Assembly: GCA_963704075.1 (NCBI GenBank)
Contig: CAVPGV010000016.1
Location: 27,337-91,336, forward strand
Length of the DNA stretch: 64,000 nt
Direction: 5' to 3'
Source of the DNA: JADKAV01 sp963704075
Lineage (GTDB): Bacteria; Actinomycetota; Actinomycetes; S36-B12; UBA10799
The notes under the pieces are model-generated. The model saw only the letters and a program-made list of their open reading frames with translations. It was not told the origin of the DNA and did not search any database. Made by a program: the position numbers and the translations under genes. This document shows positions 9,101 to 17,935 of the stretch, piece after piece (the stretch's first letter is position 1; the number at the start of each line of letters is the position of its first letter).

Positions 9101-10641
9101 AGCGGCGGGTTGGTCACCTGGGCGAACAGCTGCGCGAAGTAGTCGAACAGCAGCCGCGGCCGGTCGGACAGGACGGCCACCGGCGTGTCCGTGCCCATCG
9201 AGCCGATCGGTTCCATGCCGGTCTGTGCCATCGGCGTGAGGATGACCCGCAGTTCCTCCTCGGTGTATCCGAAGGACTGCTGACGCCGTGCGATGGACGG
9301 CCTGGTGTGGATGACGTGCTCGCGCTCGGGCAGTTCCTCGAGGTGGATCATGCCGGCGTGCAGCCACTCCTCGTACGGGTGCTCCGCGGCAAGCTCCGCC
9401 TTGATCTCGTCGTCCTCGATGATGCGCCCGGCGACGGTGTCGACCAGGAACATCTTGCCGGGCTGCAGCCGCCCCTTGCGCACGACTGTCGCCGGGTCGA
9501 GATCCAGAACACCTGCCTCGGAGGCGAGCACGACCAACCCGTCGGAGGTGACCCAGAAGCGTCCGGGACGCAGTCCGTTGCGGTCCAGCACCGCCCCGAT
9601 CAAGCGGCCGTCGGTGAAGGAGACACTCGCAGGTCCGTCCCACGGTTCGGTCAACGTGGAGTGGTACTCGTAGAAGGCGCGCCGCGCCGGGTCCATCTCG
9701 GTGTTGTTCTCCCAGGCCTCCGGGATCATCATCAGCACCGCGTGCGGCAGCGGCCGTCCGCCCAGGTACAGCAATTCGAGGACTTCGTCGAAACTCGCCG
9801 AGTCGCTGGCGGTCGGGGTGCAGATCGGGAAGAGGCGCTCGAGGTCGCCGGGGATCAGGTCACTGGTCAGCAGCGCCTCCCGGGCACGCATCCAGTTCCG
9901 GTTGCCCTTGACGGTGTTGATCTCGCCGTTGTGGGCGATCAGCCGGAACGGATGCGCCAACGGCCAGCTCGGGAACGTGTTCGTCGAGAAGCGCGAGTGG
10001 ACCATTCCCAGGGTCGACGCGGTACGCGGGTCGGACAGGTCGGGGAAGAACGGCTCGAGTTGCGCGGTGGTGAGCATGCCCTTGTAGACGATCGTGCGCG
10101 TGCTCAACGAGGGGAAGTAGATGCCCGCCTCGCGCTCGGCGCGCTTGCGCAGAACGAAGGCCAGGCGCTCCAGGTGGAGTTCGTCGTCACCGGTCGGACC
10201 TGTCAGGAAGATCTGCCGGAACTGCGGCATGGTGCTACGCGCGGTCTGCCCAACCATCGAGTCGAAGGTCGGCACATCCCGCCACCCCAGGACCGTCAGG
10301 CCCTCGTCGCCCGCGATCGACTCGATCGTCTTGACCGCGACCGCGGCCTCACCCGGCTCGGGCGGCAGGAACGCGGTGCCGACTGCGTACTCGCCCACCG
10401 GCGGGAGGTCGAAATCCACCATGTCGCGGAACAACGCGTCGGGCACCTGGATCAGGATCCCGGCACCGTCGCCGGAGTCCGGCTCGCTGCCGGAGGCACC
10501 GCGGTGCTCGAGGTTGCGCAAGGCGGTCAGCGCGTGCTGCACGATCTCGTGGCTGGGCTCACCGGTCATGGTCGCAACGAAAGCGACACCGCAGGCGTCG
10601 TGCTCGAACGCGGGGTCGTACAGGCCGTTGGCGGGAATCAT
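6133..10641 (-). CDS. gltB: Glutamate synthase (NADPH) large subunit
   Basis: The large subunit hydrolyses glutamine and transfers ammonia to 2-oxoglutarate. Starting at the ATG at 10641, preceded by AGGAGTG, gives 1502 residues, the usual length. A short propeptide precedes the catalytic cysteine (Cys17 in HDACGVAF), which becomes the N-terminal nucleophile of the amidotransferase domain. The central and FMN-binding domains follow, with the 3Fe-4S ligands in CVMMRVCHLDTCPVG, then the C-terminal GXGXG beta-helix (residues about 1240-1450). The 4.5-kb frame is unbroken, in contrast to many other genes here. Confidence 0.97.
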   Translation of the reverse strand: MIPANGLYDPAFEHDACGVAFVATMTGEPSHEIVQHALTALRNLEHRGASGSEPDSGDGAGILIQVPDALFRDMVDFDLPPVGEYAVGTAFLPPEPGEAAVAVKTIESIAGDEGLTVLGWRDVPTFDSMVGQTARSTMPQFRQIFLTGPTGDDELHLERLAFVLRKRAEREAGIYFPSLSTRTIVYKGMLTTAQLEPFFPDLSDPRTASTLGMVHSRFSTNTFPSWPLAHPFRLIAHNGEINTVKGNRNWMRAREALLTSDLIPGDLERLFPICTPTASDSASFDEVLELLYLGGRPLPHAVLMMIPEAWENNTEMDPARRAFYEYHSTLTEPWDGPASVSFTDGRLIGAVLDRNGLRPGRFWVTSDGLVVLASEAGVLDLDPATVVRKGRLQPGKMFLVDTVAGRIIEDDEIKAELAAEHPYEEWLHAGMIHLEELPEREHVIHTRPSIARRQQSFGYTEEELRVILTPMAQTGMEPIGSMGTDTPVAVLSDRPRLLFDYFAQLFAQVTNPPLDALREEIITSLSSPIGPEGNLLDATPAHCRQVLLPFPVIDSDELAKILNINADGDFPGFAAMKVRGLYEVNRGAAALEERLEEIFAEIDAAIESGIRFLVLSDRDSDPEHAPIPSLLLTSAVHHHLVRQKTRTLTSVIVEAGDVREVHHVALLVGYGAAAVNPYLAMETVESMVRSGAITDITPEIAVRNLVKALGKGVLKVMSKMGISTVASYRGAQVFEALGLSQELVDRHFTGTTSKLGGVGLDVIHDEVRGRHQTAYPPTGISAAHRALDIGGEYQWRREGEPHLFDPETVFRLQHATREGRYDVFRQYTDRVDDQSQHLMTLRGLFDLKVGERPPVPIDEVEPVSEIVKRFSTGAMSYGSISKEAHETLAIAMNRLGAKSNTGEGGEDPERFLPMPNGDSKRSSIKQVASGRFGVTSEYLVNSDDIQIKMAQGAKPGEGGQLPAHKVYPWVAKTRHSTPGVGLISPPPHHDIYSIEDLAQLIHDLKNANPRARVHVKLVAEVGVGTVAAGVSKAHADVILISGHDGGTGASPLTSLKHAGGPWELGLAETQQTLIANGLRDRVVVQTDGQLKTGRDVVIAALLGAEEYGFATAPLVVMGCVMMRVCHLDTCPVGVATQNPVLRERFTGQPEFVVNYFEFIAEQVRENLAELGYRSLDEVIGKVDLLDVHKAVDHWKAQGLDLSPILAQPEPGAATRCVTTQDHGLDKALDVHLIELCEPALEYREPVRAQLPIRNVNRTVGTMLGSELTRRHGADGLPPGTIDITFTGSAGQSFGAFVPKGVTLRLEGDTNDYLGKGLSGGTLIVRPDQRATFTAHEQIIAGNVIAYGATDGRIFASGMVGERCCVRNSGATVVVEGVGDHGCEYMTGGHAVVLGPVGRNFAAGMSGGTAFLLDANIEHINQDMVGLEDLDAEDGNWLAGIIAEHAEQTGSLIAQELLVDWPSSLRRFAKVMPRDYRRVLDAIALAESEGRNVDEAIMEASRG

Positions 10642-10869
10642 GGGCACTCCTGGTCTGGGGTCTACCGATCGGACGCACGCTGACGCGCGGCCCGCGGGAC
10701 GCCGTTGGCCCGAAGCGTGATCAGCATAACCCATGCATCAGTGGGCTTGTCGCCAGCCGTGACCGCTGCGTGCCGTCCGCAGAGTCATTGCACCGCGAAG
10801 GTCACCCCCGTCGGTGAATCTGAACGCTTGTCGTTGATCAACGCCGCGCGCGGCGGCACAATTTCGACC

Positions 10870-11905
10870 ATGACTTCACGCGTGGTCACCACAGGTATAG
10901 CCGTAGCCGCGCTCGCTGCGGCACTGCTCCCCCAGCCAGCTCTGGCGCAGCCGATGACGCTTCCCGGAGCCAAATCGCCGAGTCGCAGCCTGACCGTCAA
11001 CGTGACGGGTCTGCCCAAGCGCACCAAAGCGGCGGTGACCATCAAACGCAAGGGCTATAAGAAGTTGCTCAAAAGGTCCAAGACACTCAAACGGATGAAA
11101 CCTGGCAAGTACCGCATCGTCGCCAGGACGGTGAGGGTCGGGGGCAGTTCCTACGTGCCCTCTCCGAAGAAGCAGAGCGTGCGCGTCACATCAGGCAAAG
11201 GCAAACGGGTTCGAATCCGCTACCGACCGGTCACTGCGCCGACACCACCGATTCCCCCCATTCCCCCGCCAGTCGCCCCGGTAAGCGAGTTGCGGGTCGT
11301 AGACCGCGAGCTGACCTCCGTGAGCATGGCGTGGGCTTCGTCTCAAGACTCCGTCGTTGTGCGCCGAGCCGCCGGTCCTACTGCCCCGGACAGCCTCAAT
11401 GCCGGAGTCCCCGTGGCTGTCACGCAGAGTTCAGCCAGCGATACGGGACTCGCACCGGGCACTGAGTACTCGTACGCCGCATTCTCGATCGCCAGCGATG
11501 GACGGGTCTCAGCCCCGAGTGTGCTCACCGTCAAGACGTTGAGTATCAGTTCGCTCAGCGCCGGTGGCGATCACACCTGTGCGCTCCTCGACGACAGGTC
11601 GATCCGGTGTTGGGGCGACAACTCCACCGGTCAGCTCGGGAACGGCACCTTTGCCCCCACTGACGTGTCGACGGTGGTGGGCGTGTCCGACGCGATCGCC
11701 GTGTCGGCCGGACGCCAGCATTCGTGCGCCCATCGGTGACCGATCGGTTGTGTTGGTCACGCCGCGCGCGGCGGGATATCAACACGTCTGCGCCACGCGT
11801 GTCAACCACCTGCCGGTGTGCTGGGGGGCCGGCAACAGCGGACAACTCGGAGACGGGGGCACAGCCGACCGCGCCACACCGGTCCTGGTCGCGGTTCTGC
11901 GGTAG
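10870..11905 (+). CDS. Secreted RCC1-repeat / fibronectin III-like protein (frameshifted)
   Basis: The ATG at 10870 begins a clear signal peptide (GIAVAALAAALLPQPALA, then QP). A lysine/arginine-rich beta segment of about 80 residues follows, then a proline linker (PTPPIPPIPPP), a fibronectin-III-like domain, and RCC1-type repeats (GGDHTCALLDD, RCWGDNSTGQLGNGT). The first frame stops at 11739, but RCC1 sequence resumes in another frame (CATRVNHLPVCWGAGNSGQLGDGG) to 11905. There is therefore at least one indel near 11735-11770, and part of a repeat may be missing. Such proteins are usually extracellular, with unknown ligand. It is divergent from gltB across a gap of about 230 bases. Confidence 0.75.
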
Positions 11906-11941
11906 CGCCACGCCGCAAGCCCAGCACGGCACACTTGACTT

Positions 11942-12802
11942 GTGACCCAGATCCCCCTGCACAGCGCCGATGGCACCGCTATCGCCGCGTGGTCCAACGG
12001 GGGGCAGGGCATCCCTTTGCTGATCTGCAACGGTCTGGCCTCCAGCCCCGCCGCCTGGCCCACCCTGCGTGACCCGGACTGCGGCTTCGACGCCCGCACG
12101 TGGTTCCACCGGGGCATCCCGCCGTCCTCGGTGCCACACGGCGGCGTGGAGATGGCCGACCACGTGGCCGATGCCCTGGCCGTCGTCGAGGACGCAGGCT
12201 GGGACCAATACCTCGTGGTCGGCTGGTCGCTGGGGGTCAACATCGCCCTCGAACTGGCCGCCGTGGACGAACGGGTGGCCGGCGTGCTGGCTCTTGCAGG
12301 AGTTCCGGGCGGCTCCGCGCAGGCGATGCTGCCGGTTGCGTCGCTCCCCCGCGATGTCGCGATGTCGTTGGTCTCCTTCACCACGGCACTACTGCAGGCA
12401 TCGGGAGCCTGGATCGGCGGACTGGTCAACCGACTGGGAGAACTGCCCGTCACCGCAGAACTGCTCAAGTCCACCGGGGCGATCGGCACCTCCGCCGATC
12501 TGACCACAGTGCGCGAGGCCCTGCGCGACTTCCTGGCCATGGATGTCACCTGGTACGGACATCTGGCCAGTGCATTGCAGCGTCATCAGCCCATGGACCT
12601 TTCGGCGGTCTCCTGCCCTGTGGTGTACGTCAGCGCCGCCCAGGACTTCGTGACCGACCCGGCGGCGGTGGAGGCGGCGGCAGAGCAGACGCCTCAAGGT
12701 CGCGTCGAGCGGTGGGACGCGACCCACTTCCTGGTCCTGGAGTACCCGGACCGGGTGCGCGAGGTCCTGCTCGAACTAGCCGCGGACGTAGGGCTGGACT
12801 AG
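11942..12802 (+). CDS. Alpha/beta-fold hydrolase
   Basis: The 286-residue protein starts with a GTG. It has the alpha/beta hydrolase arrangement: the oxyanion strand region PLLICNGLASS, the nucleophile elbow GWSLG (Ser near residue 98), a candidate Asp in SAAQDFVTDP and the catalytic His in DATHFLVLE. There is no signal peptide, so it is cytoplasmic. The substrate cannot be told from sequence. It follows the RCC1-repeat gene by 36 bases and may be co-transcribed with it. Confidence 0.8.
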   Translation: MTQIPLHSADGTAIAAWSNGGQGIPLLICNGLASSPAAWPTLRDPDCGFDARTWFHRGIPPSSVPHGGVEMADHVADALAVVEDAGWDQYLVVGWSLGVNIALELAAVDERVAGVLALAGVPGGSAQAMLPVASLPRDVAMSLVSFTTALLQASGAWIGGLVNRLGELPVTAELLKSTGAIGTSADLTTVREALRDFLAMDVTWYGHLASALQRHQPMDLSAVSCPVVYVSAAQDFVTDPAAVEAAAEQTPQGRVERWDATHFLVLEYPDRVREVLLELAADVGLD

Positions 12803-12831
12803 GTGTTCGGCCGACGCCCTGCCCCTGCACG

Positions 12832-12901
12832 AGGTTAGAGGTTGTGCACCAGGTTAGAGGTTCCACGCGTGTTTTCTCCAACCTCGGCGACAACCTCTAA
12901 C
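12832..12901. repeat. AGGTTAGAGGTT repeat with inverted partner (possible bidirectional terminator)
   Basis: AGGTTAGAGGTT occurs directly repeated at 12832-12843 and 12851-12862, and its reverse complement AACCTCTAAC lies at 12892-12901, overlapping the lgt stop codon. Either left copy can pair with the right arm. The position between convergent genes fits a terminator, but there is no T-run and two alternative pairings are possible. Confidence 0.5.
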
Positions 12902-13774
12902 GCGGCTCATCGGCGTCGGAGTCAGAGCCGACGACGACCTTGTCCGGCTCCCGGTAGACGGTCTCCTCCCGTCCCGGCACCCGACGCCGTGAGATCACGA
13001 TGTACAACACCGCACCCAGACCGACGATGCACGGAGGTGAAGACGTTGATCCGGATTCCGAACACCAGCGTGGCCGAATCGATGCGCAGTAGTTCCCACC
13101 ACAGTCGGCCCAGGGTGTACAAAGCGACGTAGGTGGCGAAGACCCGGGCGTGCCCCATCCGGAACTTGCGGTCCAGCCACCAGACCACCACGGCGACGCC
13201 AAGACACCACAACGCTTCGTACAGGAACGTGGGGTGGAACGTCTCGAACTGCTCGTATCCCGGCGGGCGGTTCGCGGGGTCGATCTGCAGCGCCCACGGC
13301 ACCGTCGTCGGTTCCCCGAACAACTCCTGGTTGAACCAGTTGCCCAAACGACCGATCGCCTGGGCGACGGCCAAGCCCGGGGCCAGCGCGTCCCCCAGCG
13401 GCGGAAGCAGTAGTCCGTACCGACGGCATGCGTACCAGGCACCCAGCGCTCCCCCGGCCACGCCGCCCCAAATGCCCAGGCCGCCCTGCCAGATCTTCAA
13501 GTGCGGCGACGAATCCCGCGCCGTCGGCGCCGAAGTAGGTCGTCCAGTCGGTCATCACGTGGTATAGCCGCGCGCCCACGATTCCGGCTGGCACCGCCCA
13601 CAGCGCGACGTCTGCGATCTGACCCTCACCGCCGCCGCGGGCCTTCCATCGTTTGTCCGTGATGTACACGGCCACGAAGATCCCCAGCAGGATGAACATG
13701 GCGTACGCCCTGATCGGGATCGGACCGATCTCCCACACCCCTTGTGAGGGGGACGGGATGTACGCGGGGATCAC
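12897..13774 (-). CDS. lgt: Prolipoprotein diacylglyceryl transferase (two frameshifts)
   Basis: Lgt attaches diacylglycerol to the lipobox cysteine of prolipoproteins at the membrane. The start MIPAYIPSPSQGVWEIGPIP is typical, and the family core is visible as HVMTDW, then WGGVAGGALGAW, GRLGNWFNQELFG, HPTFLYEALW and a C-terminal membrane segment. The reading frame changes near 13500 and again near 13030. Removing one base at each site restores a normal Lgt. The ATG overlaps the stop of the upstream DsbA-like gene. Linkage to trpA is common in Actinomycetota. The breaks look like sequence errors. Confidence 0.88.
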
Positions 13775-14547
13775 TGTTGCGGGTTGGTGATCGCGTCTTT
13801 GAACGCCTGCTCGCTGGCGAAGGCCGTGTTGGGCAGTTCCTTGTCGTTGACGTAGATCGTCGGCGTGCCTGAGATACCCCGCTCGAACGCGGCATCGTTG
13901 GACAGTTGGGCCCAGCCCGTGTAGGTGCCCTCATCGACACATTTGTCGAACGCGCTCTGCGCTTCGCCGGTCAGTCCAGCGTCGGCTCCGAACTGCTTGA
14001 GCTGCTCGTCGGTCCAGCCGTCGCCCTCGTTCGCCGGCTGGTTGGCGTAGACCAGGTTGTGGAACTGCTCACCCACCCCGCCGGTGATCGCGCAGCCGAA
14101 CGCGTTGGCGGCCCGCAACGAGTGATCGGTCTGAAGATTGTTGTCCAGGAACACCATCGGGTGGTAGGTCAACTGGATGTTGCCGTCAGCGGCCTCCTGC
14201 TGGATCAACGGGCCGAACTGATTCTCGAGATTGGCGCAGGCGGGGCACTGGAAGTCCTCGTAGATCTGCACGGACGGTGCATCCGCAGCGGTGTTGACCT
14301 GGAACCCATAGCCGTTCTCGGAGGTGATGCCGGTGGGCAGGGCCGAGTCGGCGCTGGGCGCGGGGGTGTCGTTGTTGCCCGACTGGGTGATACCGATGCC
14401 CAGGATCACCCCGACGACCGCCACGACGGCCAGTCCACCGACAATCCGGATGGTGCGTTCCCGGCGACGTTCAGCCGCTTGCGCAGCCGCCCGGGCCTCC
14501 GCAGCCTTCTCCCGGGTGCTCTTCGCCGATTCTTTCTTCTGCGCCAT
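13771..14547 (-). CDS. Membrane-anchored DsbA-like thioredoxin-fold protein
   Basis: The 258-residue protein has a charged, alanine-rich N-terminal helix (residues 1-30), one transmembrane segment (about 33-55), a short linker and an extracytoplasmic thioredoxin-fold domain of the DsbA/Thioredoxin_4 type. The active site is CPAC in YEDFQCPACANLE, the cis-proline loop is GISGTPTIYV, and two further cysteines lie in the helical insert. It probably forms or exchanges disulfides in secreted proteins. It sits 7 bases after the MauE-like gene, its likely redox partner, and overlaps lgt by four bases. Confidence 0.88.
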   Translation of the reverse strand: MAQKKESAKSTREKAAEARAAAQAAERRRERTIRIVGGLAVVAVVGVILGIGITQSGNNDTPAPSADSALPTGITSENGYGFQVNTAADAPSVQIYEDFQCPACANLENQFGPLIQQEAADGNIQLTYHPMVFLDNNLQTDHSLRAANAFGCAITGGVGEQFHNLVYANQPANEGDGWTDEQLKQFGADAGLTGEAQSAFDKCVDEGTYTGWAQLSNDAAFERGISGTPTIYVNDKELPNTAFASEQAFKDAITNPQQ

Positions 14548-14554
14548 GTTCGCC

Positions 14555-15070
14555 TCAGACCTGCCTTTCCGCCTCTTCAGAGTAGACGTCTGCGTCGGCC
14601 GGTCGGTTCACCGACTCGCGATCCAACGACCAGAGGGAACGCGGCCGCACCGCCAACCAGGCTGACATGCCCACGAAAAGGAAATCTCGGGCGATGTCCC
14701 TGGCGTATTTGGCATCGATGCCCTCGGCACTGATGTCGCCGCCACCACCGAAGCACCCACAGTCGATCGTGTAGCCGCGGATCCAGACACTGGCGATGCC
14801 GATGACGAATGCCGTCATGAGCAGTCCGGACGCCAGCGCCGCCAGCCGGGTGAACAAACCCAGCAGCAGCAGAATCGCCAGCAGGATCTCGAACGCGGGC
14901 AGCGCCCAGCCCAGCGGGCCTGCCCAGGAAGGAGGAAAGATCCGGTAGGCCAGGATCGCGTCGCGTGCCCCGTTGACCTCGAAGATCTTCGCGAAACCCG
15001 CGTAGCCCCAGACGAAAGCCAGACCAAGCCGCGACACCAGCCCGATGATGTCCTTGAGTCGCTCGCTCAT
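14555..15070 (-). CDS. MauE/DoxX-family membrane protein
   Basis: This 171-residue protein starts at the ATG at 15070 (SERLKDIIGLVSRLGLAFVWGYAG). It has about four transmembrane helices and the conserved pair DCGCFGGGG between helices 3 and 4, the hallmark of MauE-like quinone-linked redox proteins. Immediate linkage to a DsbA-like protein suggests it reoxidises or reduces that partner. In the sequence as given it is in frame with trpA and would be translated as a trpA fusion. I think that is caused by a missing base in trpA. Confidence 0.8.
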   Translation of the reverse strand: MSERLKDIIGLVSRLGLAFVWGYAGFAKIFEVNGARDAILAYRIFPPSWAGPLGWALPAFEILLAILLLLGLFTRLAALASGLLMTAFVIGIASVWIRGYTIDCGCFGGGGDISAEGIDAKYARDIARDFLFVGMSAWLAVRPRSLWSLDRESVNRPADADVYSEEAERQV

Positions 15071-15887
15071 CGTCGCGTTCCTTGCTTGCGTGCTGAGCGC
15101 ACAGCGCTTGCCATCCCTGCGGCCGAGTGCTCCGACGTTCGTGACCGCAGCTGCCGGGGACTCGGCCTCCAGCACCAGACGGACGAATGCCGAACCCACG
15201 ATGACCCCGTCGGCGTATCGGGCGACCTCGGCGGCCTGTTCGGGGGTGGAAACCCCGAGGCCGACACACACCGGCTGATGGGTCACCTCGCGGACGCGGG
15301 AGACCAGATCGGCGGCATCGGCCCCGACGCTGGCGCGGGTGCCGGTGACACCCATGGTCGAGGCGGCGTACAAGAACCCGTTGCTGATCTCGGCGACCCG
15401 CTCGATGCGTGCCCTCGGCGAGGACGGGGCGACCAAGAACACCCGGTCGATCATGGCGTCGTCGGTGGCCCGGATCCAGTCCCCGGCCTCTTCGGGGATG
15501 ATGTCCGGGGTGATGACGCCGACCCCGCCCGCCTGTGCGAGATCTTTCGCGAACCGGTCGACACCGAAGTGCTCGATCGGGTTCCAGTAACTCATGATCA
15601 ACGTGGGCGCACCCATGCCCGCCAGCGCCTGCACGGTCCGCAGGACGTCCGTCGTGTGGATGCCGTTCGCGAGGGCCTGGTCGGCGGCGGCCTGGATGAC
15701 CGGTCCGTCCATCAGGGGGTCGCTGTAGGGCAGCCCGATCTCGACCACGTCAACGCCGTTCTCGACCATCGCCGAGACGATCGCCACCGCGTCCACCCAG
15801 GTCGGGAAGCCCGCCGGCATGTACCCGATGAGCAATGCCCGGTCCTCGGCGCGGGCAGGCGGCGAAGACCTCTTGGAGTCGGCTCAC
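15067..15887 (-). CDS. trpA: Tryptophan synthase alpha subunit (frameshifted at both ends)
   Basis: TrpA cleaves indole-3-glycerol phosphate to indole. The GTG at 15887 overlaps the trpB stop (GTGA) and starts VSRLQEVFAAC; after an extra C near 15863-15868 the frame continues as LIGYMPAGFPTWVD. The catalytic segments VEIGLPYSDPLMDGP and GFLYAASTMGVTG are present. At the 3' end the given frame runs into the MauE gene. The neighbouring frame reads EHSAAGMASAVRSARKQ and stops at 15067, overlapping the MauE ATG as ATGA, the arrangement I expect for an intact operon. Confidence 0.88.
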
Positions 15888-17074
15888 ACGTCCCCCAGCC
15901 CGAAGTACGCCGCGGCCGTCGCGACGTCCTTGTCCCCGCGCCCGGACATGTTGATCACGATGCTCGCCTCCGGTCCCAATTGTTGGGCCAGTCTGTGCGC
16001 ACCGGCGACAGCATGCGCACTCTCGATGGCCGGGATGATGCCCTCGGTACGACAGCACAACTCGAACGCCGCCATCGCCTCGGCGTCCGTGACACCTTCG
16101 TAGCGGACACGTCCGGAGTCCCGCAGCCACGCGTGTTCCGGCCCGACCCCCGGATAGTCCAGTCCGGCGGAGATCGAATGACTGGCCATCGTCTGCCCGT
16201 CGTCGTCCTGCAAGAGGTAGGAACGGGTCCCGTGCAACACGCCGATCGAGCCGGCGGACAGGGTTGCGGCGTGGCGTCCGGTACCGATGCCGTCGCCTGC
16301 CGCCTCGTACCCGTACAGCCCGACGTCGGCATCGTCGAGGAAGTCGTAGAAGATGCCGATCGCGTTGGAACCGCCGCCTATGCAGGCGACCACCGCGTCG
16401 GGCAGGCCGCCCCGATCCAGGCATTGCTGCCGGGTCTCCTTGCCGATGACCCGGTGGAACTCGCGGACCATCTCGGGGAACGGCGCCGGCCCGGCCACCG
16501 TGCCCAGCAGATAGTGCGTCGAGGCGACGTTGGTGACCCAGTCGCGCATCGCCTCGTTGATCGCGTCCTTGAGCGTGCGACTGCCCGTGGTCACCGGCAC
16601 GACCTGCGCACCGAGCAATTGCATGCGGGCGACGTTGAGGGACTGTCGCTGCGTGTCCTCCTCGCCCATGTACACCACGCACTCGAGCCCGAGCAGTGCC
16701 GCCGCGGTGGCGGTCGCGACCCCGTGCTGTCCGGCGCCGGTCTCGGCGATGACCCGGGTCTTGCCCATGCGCTTGGTCAGCAGCGCCTGCCCGAGCACAT
16801 TGTTGATCTTGTGGCTACCGGTGTGGTTGAGGTCCTCACGCTTGAGCAGCACCTCCGCCACGCCGAACGCCTTGGCCAGCCCGGCCGCCGGGGTCAGGGG
16901 GGTCGGGCGACCGCTGTACTCGTGCAGAAGAGTGTCGAGTTCGGCGTGGAAGGCGTCGTCCACCCAGGCCTTGCGGAAGGCGTCGTCGAGTTCGTCGAGC
17001 GCGGCGACCAGCGCCTCTGGCACGAACCGTCCGCCGTACCGCCCGAAATGCCCATTAGCGTCGGGCAGTTCCAC
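15884..17074 (-). CDS. trpB: Tryptophan synthase beta subunit
   Basis: TrpB joins indole and serine with pyridoxal phosphate. The 396-residue protein starts at a GTG preceded by AGGAGGTACGAA. The PLP lysine lies in KREDLNHTGSHKINN, the catalytic loop is AETGAGQHGVA, and the phosphate-binding glycine loop is CIGGGSNAIG. The frame and length are normal. It lies 10 bases after trpC and overlaps trpA. Confidence 0.97.
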   Translation of the reverse strand: MELPDANGHFGRYGGRFVPEALVAALDELDDAFRKAWVDDAFHAELDTLLHEYSGRPTPLTPAAGLAKAFGVAEVLLKREDLNHTGSHKINNVLGQALLTKRMGKTRVIAETGAGQHGVATATAAALLGLECVVYMGEEDTQRQSLNVARMQLLGAQVVPVTTGSRTLKDAINEAMRDWVTNVASTHYLLGTVAGPAPFPEMVREFHRVIGKETRQQCLDRGGLPDAVVACIGGGSNAIGIFYDFLDDADVGLYGYEAAGDGIGTGRHAATLSAGSIGVLHGTRSYLLQDDDGQTMASHSISAGLDYPGVGPEHAWLRDSGRVRYEGVTDAEAMAAFELCCRTEGIIPAIESAHAVAGAHRLAQQLGPEASIVINMSGRGDKDVATAAAYFGLGDV

Positions 17075-17084
17075 TTCGTACCTC

Positions 17085-17892
17085 CTAGTCGGCGTGGCGG
17101 ACCGCTGGATGCTCCCCGGCCGAAACCAGGTCGTGCACCGCGGCGCCCGGGTCGGCGTGGGTGACCAGGGCTTCGCCTACTAGTACAGCATCGGCCCCAG
17201 AAGCCGCATACGCCAACAGGTCCTGCGGGGAGCGCACCCCGGATTCCGCGACCCGCACGACGCCCTCCGGAATGGTGGGGGCAACCTGCGCGAAGACGCC
17301 CAGATCCACCTCGAGGGTGCGCAGGTCACGAGCGTTCACGCCGATCACCTTGGCGCCGGCGTCGACCGCACGCACGACCTCGTCGGCGTCGTGGACCTCG
17401 ACGAGCGGCAGCAGCCCGATCGACTCGGCTCTCTCGACCAGCGACACCAGCGCGGGCTGTTCGAGGGCGGCCACGATGAGCAACGCGAGGTCCGCACCGT
17501 AGGCCCTGCGCTTCCCAGAGTTGGTAGGAGGTGACGATGAAGTCCTTGCGCAGAACCGGGATGTCCACCGCTGCGCGCACCGCGGCCAGATCGTCGAGGC
17601 TGCCGCCGAAGCGGCGCTGCTCGGTCAGGACACTGATGCACCGAGCTCCCCCCGCCTCGTAGGCCTGTGCGAGGTGCGCGGGGTCGTCGATGGTTGCCAG
17701 GGATCCTTTGCTCGGCGAGGAGCGCTTGACCTCGGCGATGACGCCGACGCCTCCTTGGCGCAGAACCGCCAAGGCATCGATCGGATCGGGCACGGACTCG
17801 ACGCGGCGTTTGAGGTCCTCGAGCGGTACCTGCGCCTGCCGCGTGGCAAGGTCTTCCCGGACACCGTCGATGATGTCGTCGAGCACGCTCAC
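17085..17892 (-). CDS. trpC: Indole-3-glycerol phosphate synthase (frameshifted)
   Basis: TrpC closes the indole ring from CdRP. The N-terminal part from the GTG at 17892 is SVLDDIIDGVREDL, with the catalytic region VIAEVKRSSPSKG and VLTEQRRFGGS, then IPVLRKDFIV. After YQLWEA the frame is lost near 17505. It resumes one base over (LLIVAALEQPALVSLVERA, VIGVNARDLRTLEVDL, VAESGVRSPQDL). Removing a single base from the CGCAGGGCC stretch restores a normal protein of about 268 residues. It lies between the DUF2752 gene and trpB. Confidence 0.92.
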
Positions 17893-17935
17893 AAGCCTCA
17901 GAGTAGCCGCGCGTCCGACGGTCGGTTCGACCCCC

